From positions 1-64,000 of the forward strand of contig JAAZAN010000087.1 in the NCBI GenBank assembly GCA_012514315.1: a stretch of 64,000 nt of DNA, in the 5' to 3' direction. Under the pieces are notes generated by a model. That model saw only the letters and a program-made list of their open reading frames with translations, made no database searches and was not told the DNA's origin. Position numbers and translations under genes: made by a program. Within the stretch, counting starts at the first letter, position 1. Every line of letters starts with the position of its first letter. Positions 35,332-43,832 of this stretch are shown piece by piece. The DNA is from Chloroflexota bacterium. GTDB lineage: Bacteria; Chloroflexota; Anaerolineae; B4-G1.

Positions 35332-36812
35332 TGGAGGGGCCTCATGCACGCAGGATCCATCGGCGATGGCCACGTGATTAACCATGCGGGCGGGACAACG
35401 ATGTCTGCGTCTGGTTCGCGATCCACCGGCGGTGCGACGGCGCGGATGCTGATCCGGTGCCCATCTAAGGCCCACACCGTCCTCTGGCGCCAGGCCGGTT
35501 CCAGGAACTCCAACAGGTTTCGATATGCGTCCGCGCGGGCTACAATCCACACTCGGTCACCGACGGTGTCAGCGAGTTCGTCCAGGCGAGCCGCTCGCCA
35601 CACGTGCCGATCCTGTGAGCCAGCGGTGTAGTAATCGTAGGCCGGGACAGCTAGTTCGTCAACCCATACTGCATCTCCAGGACGCACCTCTTCATTGACT
35701 ATAGCCATTAACTCGCGCCACGGCTCGGATGGCGTCAGCGCCACCGAGGCCCCCATTGAGACCACGCTGAATAACACCAGTGCAGTCAGGAAGAGACGCG
35801 GCAGTTCCAGTCGACGCACGGCCCAGGCTGTCGCGAGGAGCGCGTAGGGGGCGAGAGGAACGAGCAGTCGTTTCACGGTCAGCCCGCGTGGAATAGCGGC
35901 CGCGATGATGCCCACGGCCCATAGGATGACCACTGCTTGAGCGCTCCGGCGCGATAGCGTCACAGGCCCGTGATGATGCACGAGGCGCCACCAGCTCCAA
36001 CCCGCGACGGCAACTGCAGCCCCTATCAGCAGCCCGACAAGCGCCCACTGGACTGTCTGCAGACCGACGGACACCCCCATTCGCCTCAGGGCGAGCATTA
36101 ACATCACCGGCTGATATGGTGTCGCTGCAGGACGCGAGCTCGCTAACCAGACGACACAAGGGAGAGAGACGGCTACCTGGAGCGCCAGCCAGGTCCAGAG
36201 GGCCCGGTAGTCCCTGCGCTGCCGGAACCATACTCCTATCCACACGCCGTTCGCCAGCATCCATGGCAGAAGCGCAGTCCAGTCGACAAGGAGCGCTGTT
36301 GCTGCGGTCACTCCGTATCCCAGTGCATCCCAGTGACGCCCTCTCAGTGTGTGCCGCAGCGCCAGCCACACCGTGACCAGTCCCAGCAGCATTGTCAGGG
36401 CGTACATCCGGGCCTCACGTGCGTACCAGACGGCCGATGGAGAGAAGGCCAGCAACACTGCCGCCAGAATTGATGTCCGCTGGTCCATCCAATTCAGCCC
36501 GGCGCGCTGTAACTCCCGGCCCAGTGCGGCGATCAGTGGCACCGTCACGGTGCCTGCCAGAGCCGAAGGTAGTCTCACCCATCTCTCGTCCCTTCCAAGC
36601 TCCAGAGCAGCGCTCAGCAGAACATAGTAGCCCGGCGGATGGGGATCGCAAGAACGGGCCTCGGTGTGGTCTGCGAAGTAGACGCTATCTGCCTCGTCAA
36701 CACTCAGGCTACGCTGCCCCAACCACGCCACGCGAACCATCAGGGCCAGTGCTGTCACGAGGGCCAGCAGAATCCAGGATGACTCGCGTGTGGACTCAGG
36801 TGTCTGATTCAC
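35328..36812 (-). CDS. Glycosyltransferase family 39-type membrane protein
   Basis: 494 aa. First helix, then SLSVDEADSVYFA, with the acidic DEA motif of the lipid-phosphosugar-dependent GT-C enzymes; PHPPGYYVLLSAAL and AVWYAREARMYAL are typical of GT39/PMT_2 proteins. About ten membrane helices and an outer C-terminal domain of some 110 residues. It likely moves a sugar from polyprenyl phosphate to a lipid or protein outside the membrane. GTG 36812 is favoured; a TTG at 36824 would add four residues. It overlaps both neighbours (16 bases upstream, four downstream). Confidence 0.85.
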   Translation of the reverse strand: MNQTPESTRESSWILLALVTALALMVRVAWLGQRSLSVDEADSVYFADHTEARSCDPHPPGYYVLLSAALELGRDERWVRLPSALAGTVTVPLIAALGRELQRAGLNWMDQRTSILAAVLLAFSPSAVWYAREARMYALTMLLGLVTVWLALRHTLRGRHWDALGYGVTAATALLVDWTALLPWMLANGVWIGVWFRQRRDYRALWTWLALQVAVSLPCVVWLASSRPAATPYQPVMLMLALRRMGVSVGLQTVQWALVGLLIGAAVAVAGWSWWRLVHHHGPVTLSRRSAQAVVILWAVGIIAAAIPRGLTVKRLLVPLAPYALLATAWAVRRLELPRLFLTALVLFSVVSMGASVALTPSEPWRELMAIVNEEVRPGDAVWVDELAVPAYDYYTAGSQDRHVWRAARLDELADTVGDRVWIVARADAYRNLLEFLEPAWRQRTVWALDGHRISIRAVAPPVDREPDADIVVPPAWLITWPSPMDPACMRPLQ

Positions 36813-38148
36813 TGTCGCCCCCAAGTGTCTCGGTGGTGGTCGCGATAGCGCTTTCGGATCTGGCTATGTGTGTCTCAATTGCAGCACCCGGCTGCCGCAC
36901 GGCGGCAGCGAGGCCGAACAGCGTCCAGGCGATGGTGTGTGCCTTGGCGTAGAATGTGATGCTATCGGTGATGCCATGGACGGCGAAGACAACCAGTGCC
37001 CCGAGTATCGCGATGGTCAGCGGAGTGGGCGCCGGCCCACGGTTGCCCTGAACCGCACGCCAGGTTGATGCCAGGAGCCCCAGGAGCGTTGCGAGCATTG
37101 CGGTCAGACCTGGCAGTCCCAGGTCTACCCCCATCTGGAGGTAAAGGTTGTGGACGTGCTCTATGCCCTCGCCTCCCACCTGTGTGAAGGCGGGGTATCG
37201 GAGGGGCATTACCCGTACGGCAACGCCAAATCCGATACCTGTCAGTGGAAAGTCGCGCACCATCTCCCATCCCTGTGCCCAGAGCTGCAGGCGCCCCTGG
37301 GCGCTCTGCCAGGAGTTTCCACCAGCAACGTCTGCGACGATCTCCAGTACGCCCTCGGCGCCGAGCGCGACCACACCGATCAGGCTCCCTATGACCAGTG
37401 CTGCCGCAAGGATGAGCCAGCGTCGGTCGCGCCCGACTAGCATGACGACGAGCGCAGTGCCAACGGCGACCATGGCTCCTCGTGACTGCGTGAAGAGCAA
37501 CACGGCTCCAGCGCTCAGCGCCGCCATAAGTGCACTCAGGCGGACTACGATGCGCCGGTCGAACAGGGTGTACGCAAGCGGCACGGGCAACAGCATAGCC
37601 AATGTGCCTCCCGCGATGTTTGGATTGAATCCAGCAGGATTCCAGAACGGGCGGATCATCTGTGGCACTACAGCGTAGGGGTTGAATGGAAGCCATGGTA
37701 GCTTGATCGTTGTGCGGCCCCGGCTTCCCAGAAGCACTACCAGGGCTAACACCACGATCAGTACTGAGATGAAAGCCGCACTCAGTCCAAACCAGCCGTG
37801 CTTTAGGAGAAGCCCGGCCACGCCGTAGAACAGCGCGACCCCGGCAACCACTTTGTACACGTGCGCCAGCGTCAAGGTGCGGTCGGGGGTGACCCACATC
37901 GTGACGGGCAGTGTCAGCAGCAGCATCAGGACTGGTAAATCGACCGGTGTGCGCGCGACGGGCTGCCCTGCCAAGGCCCAACCGAGACAGACGATGAGCG
38001 CCAATCCAGCCAGGGCAACGGTAGCTGCCCAGCCTGGAAGGAACTCATAGAATAGGAGGATGGGCACGCAGGCCACTGCTCCCACGAACTGGATCAGGGA
38101 TGTTGCCGGGTGAAGTCGATGTCGCACCCGGCGCATTAGTCTGACCAT
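36796..38148 (-). CDS. O-antigen ligase/polymerase family protein (Wzy/WaaL-like)
   Basis: 450 aa, about twelve membrane helices. The large periplasmic-type loop has NPNIAGGTLAMLLPVPLAY, FTQSRGAMVAVG and TGIGFGVAVRV, and later EHVHNLYLQMGVDLGLPGL, where the histidines match the conserved Wzy_C region. It probably joins or ligates polysaccharide units outside the membrane. ATG 38148 has GGAGG seven bases upstream; an in-frame ATG at 38136, overlapping the preceding stop as TAATG, is the alternative. Part of the surface polymer operon. Confidence 0.88.
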   Translation of the reverse strand: MVRLMRRVRHRLHPATSLIQFVGAVACVPILLFYEFLPGWAATVALAGLALIVCLGWALAGQPVARTPVDLPVLMLLLTLPVTMWVTPDRTLTLAHVYKVVAGVALFYGVAGLLLKHGWFGLSAAFISVLIVVLALVVLLGSRGRTTIKLPWLPFNPYAVVPQMIRPFWNPAGFNPNIAGGTLAMLLPVPLAYTLFDRRIVVRLSALMAALSAGAVLLFTQSRGAMVAVGTALVVMLVGRDRRWLILAAALVIGSLIGVVALGAEGVLEIVADVAGGNSWQSAQGRLQLWAQGWEMVRDFPLTGIGFGVAVRVMPLRYPAFTQVGGEGIEHVHNLYLQMGVDLGLPGLTAMLATLLGLLASTWRAVQGNRGPAPTPLTIAILGALVVFAVHGITDSITFYAKAHTIAWTLFGLAAAVRQPGAAIETHIARSESAIATTTETLGGDSESDT

Positions 38149-39413
38149 CCCAGCGCCTCCAGTCCCTCAATCGCCCCTTCGTTATCCGGTTCCAGAGCTA
38201 ACACCGACCGATACATATCAATCGCATCCCGGTATTGCTCTGCGGCGACCAAGCCTCGCGCCAATACCAGTCGATACCGTGTCGACTCTGGAGCAAGTGA
38301 GACCGCTGTCTCCAGATGGCCCAATCCTTCGTGTGGCTGCCTGTGAGCCAACAGACACTGTCCTATCAGCACGTGCGCGTTTCCCTGAGCGACAGGGGCT
38401 AGCGCATGTCCTGAAGCGGGCAAAAGCAACTCCGCCGCTACGTCGCACTCTCCACGGCCCGCGAGTAGCTCGCCCAAGGCCTGGCTGGCGGGCCTGTAGT
38501 CTGGGGCCAATGCCAAGGCTTGGCGGAATTGCTCTTCTGCGCCAGTTGTATCGTCGAGCTTCGATGCCAGCAGGACGCCCATGCGGTACCGCGGCAGAGG
38601 ATCCCGGGGCGTCAGCGCTGCCGCTCGCTCGAATGCGGTCAGCGCGCCTACCCAGTCACCGCGTGCAGCGGTGACCTCTGCCCGGAGCAGATAGCGGCGT
38701 GGAGAATCGGGTGGTTCGAGGCCTGCAGCAGATTCCAGCGCCGCCAGTGCTTCCTCCCTGCGCCCCAAGCGTGCCAGTGCTTGCCCTGCACAGTAGTAGC
38801 CGTCGCTCGACTGGGGATCGATCGTCAGAGCGCGCTTGCACTGTACCAGTGCCTGTTCTGGTTCGCCAGCCGCTGTCAGCGATTGGCCCTCTGCCACGAA
38901 GTATGGTGATGCCTCCGCCGCTCGCCACTCCGCGACTGCACGCGCTTCGTGCCCCAGAGCGGCCAGTGCCTGCCCTAGACGGAATCGGATACGGGGGTCA
39001 TCTGGCGCCAGGGCTACTGCCCGTTGCAGCGCCCGCGCCGCAGGTTCTGAAGCACCCCATACGTCGTAGACTGCCCCGAGATTGGCATATGCCCGGGCAC
39101 TCAGGGGATCCCACGATAGCGCGGTCTGGAACGCCTGCCCGGCCCGTACAGCCCACGTAGTCCGTTCATCCACGGCAGAATCGGGCGTCAACAGGGCCCG
39201 ATTCAGGTAGATCGCCCCCACGTTGTTGTAGGCTGCAGCCACTACCCGGCCTCGTGCCGGCCATAATAGCAGGGCACAGCCGATCAGGATCAGTAGGAGA
39301 GGGCTTGGAGAGGCATGGACAACAGCGGATAGCGGCCCAGCCCAGATGGACTTCGCTGGCCCTTGATCCGGTTCGTTTCCGGACATCCGGGACCTTGCGG
39401 ACATCGCTAGCAA
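38136..39413 (-). CDS. Membrane-anchored tetratricopeptide-repeat protein
   Basis: 425 aa. One N-terminal helix (about 35-55) and then at least nine TPR units, for example LSARAYANLGAVYDVWG, AVALAPDDPRIRFRLGQAL and ALTIDPQSSDGYYCAGQAL. TPR proteins in polysaccharide operons act as docking scaffolds, for instance for export or polymerisation enzymes. The gene overlaps the ligase start by 13 bases. Start may be ATG 39404 or 39413; neither has a strong ribosome site. Confidence 0.85.
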   Translation of the reverse strand: MLAMSARSRMSGNEPDQGPAKSIWAGPLSAVVHASPSPLLLILIGCALLLWPARGRVVAAAYNNVGAIYLNRALLTPDSAVDERTTWAVRAGQAFQTALSWDPLSARAYANLGAVYDVWGASEPAARALQRAVALAPDDPRIRFRLGQALAALGHEARAVAEWRAAEASPYFVAEGQSLTAAGEPEQALVQCKRALTIDPQSSDGYYCAGQALARLGRREEALAALESAAGLEPPDSPRRYLLRAEVTAARGDWVGALTAFERAAALTPRDPLPRYRMGVLLASKLDDTTGAEEQFRQALALAPDYRPASQALGELLAGRGECDVAAELLLPASGHALAPVAQGNAHVLIGQCLLAHRQPHEGLGHLETAVSLAPESTRYRLVLARGLVAAEQYRDAIDMYRSVLALEPDNEGAIEGLEALGWSD

Positions 39414-39533
39414 TCCTTACGCGTGGCCTGCGGCCGGAGGGAGAGGTTGCGGGTTAGGGCGACCTCCTGATATCGTGTTCCAGAACATTTCTGCAGGCAA
39501 ACCTCGAGCTGACCCAAGCGTCCTCGCGCATCT

Positions 39534-40811
39534 CTAGGGAAGGAGGACCTGGTCTCCTTCGTGGAGACCGTCAGCGATTTCGGTCAACATGCCGTCAGTG
39601 ATGCCGATCTCCACTTCTACGCGATCAACAGTACCGCCCGGCCGTACCACCTCTACGAACGGTTGTCCGCCAATCACCAGGATGGCCTGGTTCGGCACCA
39701 CGAGCACATCTACTCGTGAGCGTCCCCCGATGCCGACATCAGCCCCCATATGGATCGTCGCCGGAACGTCTTGCCCTGTGTCGAACGCGATGGTCACCTC
39801 ATACGCGTTCTGACCCTGCCACACCACAGGCTCGCCGGCTATCTGCACGACCTTTCCCGTGAACTCCCGATCAGGGTACACATCCAGTTGTATCGATGCG
39901 TTCTGCCCAGGAGCAATTCGGTCCACATCCTGCTCCAGCACTGTCGCTACGACCAATAGTTCGGACGGATCAGCGATCGAACCGATTCGCTCATACGCTG
40001 TCACACGGTCCCCGGGTTTCCTGTCCAGTGATATGACAATACCCGTGAACGGCGCCGACAGCAGTGTGCTGGAGTATGTCTTCTGGGCCAGATCACTCTG
40101 CAGTCGAGCCCTTTCCAGGCGCGCTTGCGCCGACTCTAGTTGCAGTCTCTGGACCGCCAGGTTCAGTTGCGCTGACTGACGTGTATCAGCGAGCCGCGCC
40201 TCTGCGACCCGATAGTCCCACTCCCGAAGCCGCAGTGTCTTGCTGTAGCTCTCTGTCACCTCTGGCCTGTCCCAAGGACGATTGATGGCCTTATCAAACT
40301 CTACCTCCGCGTACTGAAGCTCGAGCTCTGCACGGTCGAATGTCGCTTGCGCTGCCAGTACCGAGGAGTTGTCCTGTGCCAACTGGAGTTGCAGTTGGGC
40401 CACAGCCAGCCCGCGTTCGGCTTCTTCCAGGCTGTACTGCGCGTCGAGAACAGCGCGCTCTGCGTCCGGTGCATCCAGCTCTGCGAGGAGGTCTCCAGCC
40501 TCGATGCGTTGGCCGGCCTCGACATGTACGGCTTTGAGCGTTCCACCAAGCGGGAAAAGCAGTGATGCTTCTTGCTTGGCTCCGACCCGTCCCCTTGCAG
40601 TCACGATCTCCTGCACATTGGCTCGCACAACCGCCGCCATTCGACTCGTATCCGGTCCGGGCGTCGGCGGGGGTGCGAAGGTTGGCGACGGCACGGCTGC
40701 GCCCGGGTTACAGGCTGCCAGAGCGATCACTAGGCCGCTGGCTATTAGCGTACACATACCAGCGGCGAGCACTCTACCCTTCAAGTGATGCATCCAGCGT
40801 CTTAGGCTCAA
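39534..40811 (-). CDS. HlyD/MacA-type efflux adaptor lipoprotein
   Basis: 425 aa from TTG 40811 (AAGGAAGG six bases upstream). A lipobox (ALAAC) indicates a lipoprotein. The biotinyl-lipoyl half-motifs (LKAVHVEAGQRIEAGDLLAEL) flank a coiled coil of alternating Glu/Gln/Arg residues (about 115-225), then TLLSAPFTGIVISLDRKPGDRV and a beta-barrel domain. Such adaptors link MacB-type or RND pumps to the outside. No ABC or RND partner lies within the window, so the partner must be elsewhere. It follows the BY-kinase gene on the same strand after 159 bases. Confidence 0.85.
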   Translation of the reverse strand: MSLRRWMHHLKGRVLAAGMCTLIASGLVIALAACNPGAAVPSPTFAPPPTPGPDTSRMAAVVRANVQEIVTARGRVGAKQEASLLFPLGGTLKAVHVEAGQRIEAGDLLAELDAPDAERAVLDAQYSLEEAERGLAVAQLQLQLAQDNSSVLAAQATFDRAELELQYAEVEFDKAINRPWDRPEVTESYSKTLRLREWDYRVAEARLADTRQSAQLNLAVQRLQLESAQARLERARLQSDLAQKTYSSTLLSAPFTGIVISLDRKPGDRVTAYERIGSIADPSELLVVATVLEQDVDRIAPGQNASIQLDVYPDREFTGKVVQIAGEPVVWQGQNAYEVTIAFDTGQDVPATIHMGADVGIGGRSRVDVLVVPNQAILVIGGQPFVEVVRPGGTVDRVEVEIGITDGMLTEIADGLHEGDQVLLP

Positions 40812-40970
40812 CTCGTACCTTCCTTGTCTGTGGCTATGGTTTGCTGACAGTTGTCTTGCCCTGTCTCCATAGGCATCTCTCTGCCACCTGTCCCTGCGAT
40901 TCTAGACCGCACTGGCGGCGGGTTGATCGGCAACGAAGAATGGAGGATGCCATTCGTGATTCTGTGCTAT

Positions 40971-42671
40971 CTACTCGGTCTCGCCCTGCGGACGCCTGAC
41001 CACATCTGATGACCGCGGTTGTGCGCCCCGCCTGGACCGGCGCGAGCGGAAAAGCCGATGCTTAAGACGTGACCACAGGCCGCGTCGCTTCTCACCTTCC
41101 CCAGAATAGTACTGGTAATAGTAGTAGTGATAGTAGTAGTAGCCCCGTCGGCTACGCGAGAGCCGGTTGATGACCACCCCAAGCAGCCGAGCTTCGACTG
41201 TGGCAAGCCGTTCCAGCGCCTGTGCCGCCACGGGAAGGCGTGTTTCGTTTGCTTCCACTACCAGCACTGTTCCGTCGCACGTATTCGCCAGTATAGCCGC
41301 GTCGGCCACCGCCAGTAGAGGGGCGCTATCGAGAATCACCACATCCGCTTGTTCGCCCAGCCAACTAACCAGTGAGTGGAACGCACTTGATGCCAGTAAC
41401 TCCGCGGGATTGTGTGTTCGGGCCCCTGCGGGCATCACTCTCAGGTGTTCGATGCCCGTGTCCCGTAACGCTTCAGCTCGCTGTTCAGGATGAAGCAGCA
41501 CCGAGGTCACACCGGGTTCCCGAGGGAGTTCGAACATGTGATGCTGCATCGGCTTGCGCAGGTCACAGTCGACGAGGATCACTCGCTGCCCTCCCTGGGC
41601 CAGCACGGCTGCAAGGTTGGCCGCTGTGAACGTCTTGCCCTCGGCCGCCAGTGGGCTGGAAATCAGTAGCGTCCGCAGTGGACCGTCCACTGCTGCGAAC
41701 TGGATGCTCGTACGCAGATTGCGGAACGCTTCTGCAACGGGCGTGAACGGTTCCTTATCCACCACAACGCCCACGTCTTGGTCTTCCGAACGTAGCGAAG
41801 GTAGGCCGCCCAGTACGCTGACGCCGAGCATGCCCTTCACGTCGTCTGGGGCGTGGATCGTGTCATCAAGGTAGTCTATCAGGAATGCCACACCCACGCC
41901 CACCATCAGGCCAGTTGCCAGACCCAGCGCGGTGTTCTGCAGTGTCTTCGAGGGTACCGGCTCGGTCTGTGCGATGGCAGGCGTGTAGATCGAAACGTAG
42001 TCGGTGTAGCGCGCCATCGCGAGTCGGAAATCCTCTGCACTGGACAGCAGCGTCATCAACCGGAGCTGGTCCCGGTTGAGTTCACTCTCCAGCCGTGCAC
42101 GTTCCAGGCGTACGAACTCGGATGTTTCGGGCGTACCCAGAGTGGCAATATCCACCTGCGTGGCCGTGATCTTTGCCTCAAGCGCATCGATCTGCGCCTG
42201 CAGTCCGTCCAGCCCTTCCTGGAAGCGTGCTTGCTGGTAGCCCGTCTCCTCTTCAATGAGGATCTGTGAAACGGTGTCCGCCAGCGCCTGCGAGAGCCCG
42301 GGATCCTCGGTCTTCGCCGTAATTCGCACGAAACGGGTCTCGCCGACTTGGGCCACACTCAGCAGCTTGCCGATGGGCATATCACCCAATCCCAGCCGAT
42401 CCCGCACCTTCGTGAGGAACAGCGGCGATTGGAGTTTCGCTGCAAACACGGCGGCTGTCCCCTGGACCGTGCGCTGTGCGTTGACTGCATAGGGGTCTGA
42501 TGTCGTTGGATCGTTGGCTTGGCTGATCTGCAACGTCGTCGTTGACTGGTAGAGAGTGGGTTGTGTGCTCGTGTAGTAGAACGCACCGGCGCCTGCCACG
42601 ATCGTTGTCAGCAAGATCAGCCAGAAGAACTTGAGCACTACGGCGACGTATTGTCTGAGTTCCATATTCAT
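40971..42671 (-). CDS. Polysaccharide co-polymerase with bacterial tyrosine kinase (Wzz/BY-kinase)
   Basis: 566 aa. Two helices (about 15-35 and 240-260) bound a Wzz chain-length domain with a coiled-coil region. The cytoplasmic kinase has Walker A' SPLAAEGKTFTAANL, Walker A'' VILVDCDLRKP and Walker B VVILDSAPLL. Residues 511-522 are YYYYHYYYYQYY: ten tyrosines among twelve, the probable autophosphorylation site. It then continues with 44 basic residues, whereas most BY-kinases end at the tyrosine cluster. It should control polymer length in the adjacent surface operon. Start may be ATG 42671 or 42665. Confidence 0.92.
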   Translation of the reverse strand: MNMELRQYVAVVLKFFWLILLTTIVAGAGAFYYTSTQPTLYQSTTTLQISQANDPTTSDPYAVNAQRTVQGTAAVFAAKLQSPLFLTKVRDRLGLGDMPIGKLLSVAQVGETRFVRITAKTEDPGLSQALADTVSQILIEEETGYQQARFQEGLDGLQAQIDALEAKITATQVDIATLGTPETSEFVRLERARLESELNRDQLRLMTLLSSAEDFRLAMARYTDYVSIYTPAIAQTEPVPSKTLQNTALGLATGLMVGVGVAFLIDYLDDTIHAPDDVKGMLGVSVLGGLPSLRSEDQDVGVVVDKEPFTPVAEAFRNLRTSIQFAAVDGPLRTLLISSPLAAEGKTFTAANLAAVLAQGGQRVILVDCDLRKPMQHHMFELPREPGVTSVLLHPEQRAEALRDTGIEHLRVMPAGARTHNPAELLASSAFHSLVSWLGEQADVVILDSAPLLAVADAAILANTCDGTVLVVEANETRLPVAAQALERLATVEARLLGVVINRLSRSRRGYYYYHYYYYQYYSGEGEKRRGLWSRLKHRLFRSRRSRRGAQPRSSDVVRRPQGETE

Positions 42672-42857
42672 CCTGTTGGAGACACTAGGTCACTATGCAT
42701 AGTGCAGGGCGAAGGTGATGTCGCTTCACAAACCGCGAATCTGTTACCGCTCGAATTATGTCGTGGTGCATCTGTCAGGCTACGGCCCCCATGCGTTTCG
42801 CGTAAGACAAATCTGAGCGTCCAACGTGATCAACCCAGAGTGATCGTGAGACAGGCT

Positions 42858-42886
42858 AGTATAGCATGTATAAGAGTATAAGTCCA
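42858..42886 (-). promoter_or_regulatory. Promoter of the BY-kinase gene
   Basis: On the minus strand TGGACT (42886-42881) and TATACT (42863-42858) are 17 bp apart, leaving a leader near 180 bases. An 8-bp inverted repeat (AGTCTGAA at 42886-42893, TTCAGACT at 42925-42932) abuts the -35 box and could be an operator. Confidence 0.5.
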
Positions 42887-42957
42887 GTCTGAACGCCGCT
42901 TTCGACGGTCTGTTGGTTTGTTTTTTCAGACTCTGACACAGGGCAAGTCCTGCGGGA

Positions 42958-42986
42958 TTGACTTTTGCTCGCGTCACCGGTAGAAT
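42958..42986 (+). promoter_or_regulatory. Promoter of the REC-Roadblock/polA operon
   Basis: TTGACT (42958-42963) and TAGAAT (42981-42986) with a 17 bp spacer, some 34 bases before the start codon. It lies in a 348-base divergent region shared with the BY-kinase promoter; nothing else coding is seen there. Confidence 0.65.
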
Positions 42987-43019
42987 GCGCTTGGGATCAC
43001 TGTTGCCTGGGAGTCGATC

Positions 43020-43832
43020 TTGAGTGAGAGACGCAACATATTGATTGTCGACAGTGACGTGGCGTTTTCCACGTTGTTGCAGGACTATCTGGAACGATTC
43101 ACGTCTTACAGTATTGTGTGTCTGCGCCAGGGTCCAGCGGCGGTGCGTGCGGCGGCTACGCGTGAGTTCGATCTCGCAATCATCGATCTCGGCCTGTATG
43201 ACGAGGATGGGGTAGATATCGCGCGGCAATTGCGTCAACTGCAGCCGGACATCCGGCTCATACTTGTCCCTCTTGAGGATGGTCTGCTTCCCCCAGATGC
43301 TGCAGGGCTGGACGTACAGGGCGTACTCTCCAAGCCGTTCTTTCTCCCTGACTTGCCGGGGCGTCTTGCCGAAGTCCTGGCGCTTCCTGTCAAGTCGCTG
43401 CCGCTGAGATCAGATAACCTTCCGCAGCCCCGGGAACAGCTCGCGTTGGATGCGAACTCGATCGAAGTGAGTCGCACGATTGGCATGCTTTCGATGGAGC
43501 TCAATGCGGATGCCGTGCTGCTCACTGCTGACGATCGATCAGTCGCTCACGTGGGGAGGTTATCCGACGATGAGGCTGGTACATTGGCACACGCTGTGGC
43601 CGATGGATGGCGTACCTCGGTGCATGTGGCAGAGATTTTGGGAAGAGAGATGCTGAAATTCGAACAGAGTCTCGATGGAGGAGAGTACCTGCTTTACTCG
43701 TTGGCGATCCACGGGAATCTCATCCTATCGGCGGCGGTTCCGCCCAATATGCCGTTGGGCATCATTCGGCATCGCGCCAAGAAGACAGCGAAAGCATTGA
43801 CCAGTTTGCTTGTCAAGGAGATGTATGACTGA
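43020..43832 (+). CDS. Response-regulator receiver domain fused to a Roadblock/LC7-like domain
   Basis: 270 aa from TTG 43020 (GGGAG upstream). Residues 5-118 are a receiver domain with Asp11, Asp13, probable phospho-acceptor Asp56 (LAIIDLGLYDEDG) and the Lys in LSKPFF. From about 150 the order EVSRTIGMLSMELNADAVLL, then DEAGTLAHAVADGW and SLAIHGNLILSAAVPP resembles Roadblock/LC7 proteins that regulate small GTPases. There is no DNA-binding domain, so it likely signals through proteins such as MglA/MglB-like switches. It overlaps polA by eight bases. No kinase lies nearby. Confidence 0.75.
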   Translation: MSERRNILIVDSDVAFSTLLQDYLERFTSYSIVCLRQGPAAVRAAATREFDLAIIDLGLYDEDGVDIARQLRQLQPDIRLILVPLEDGLLPPDAAGLDVQGVLSKPFFLPDLPGRLAEVLALPVKSLPLRSDNLPQPREQLALDANSIEVSRTIGMLSMELNADAVLLTADDRSVAHVGRLSDDEAGTLAHAVADGWRTSVHVAEILGREMLKFEQSLDGGEYLLYSLAIHGNLILSAAVPPNMPLGIIRHRAKKTAKALTSLLVKEMYD

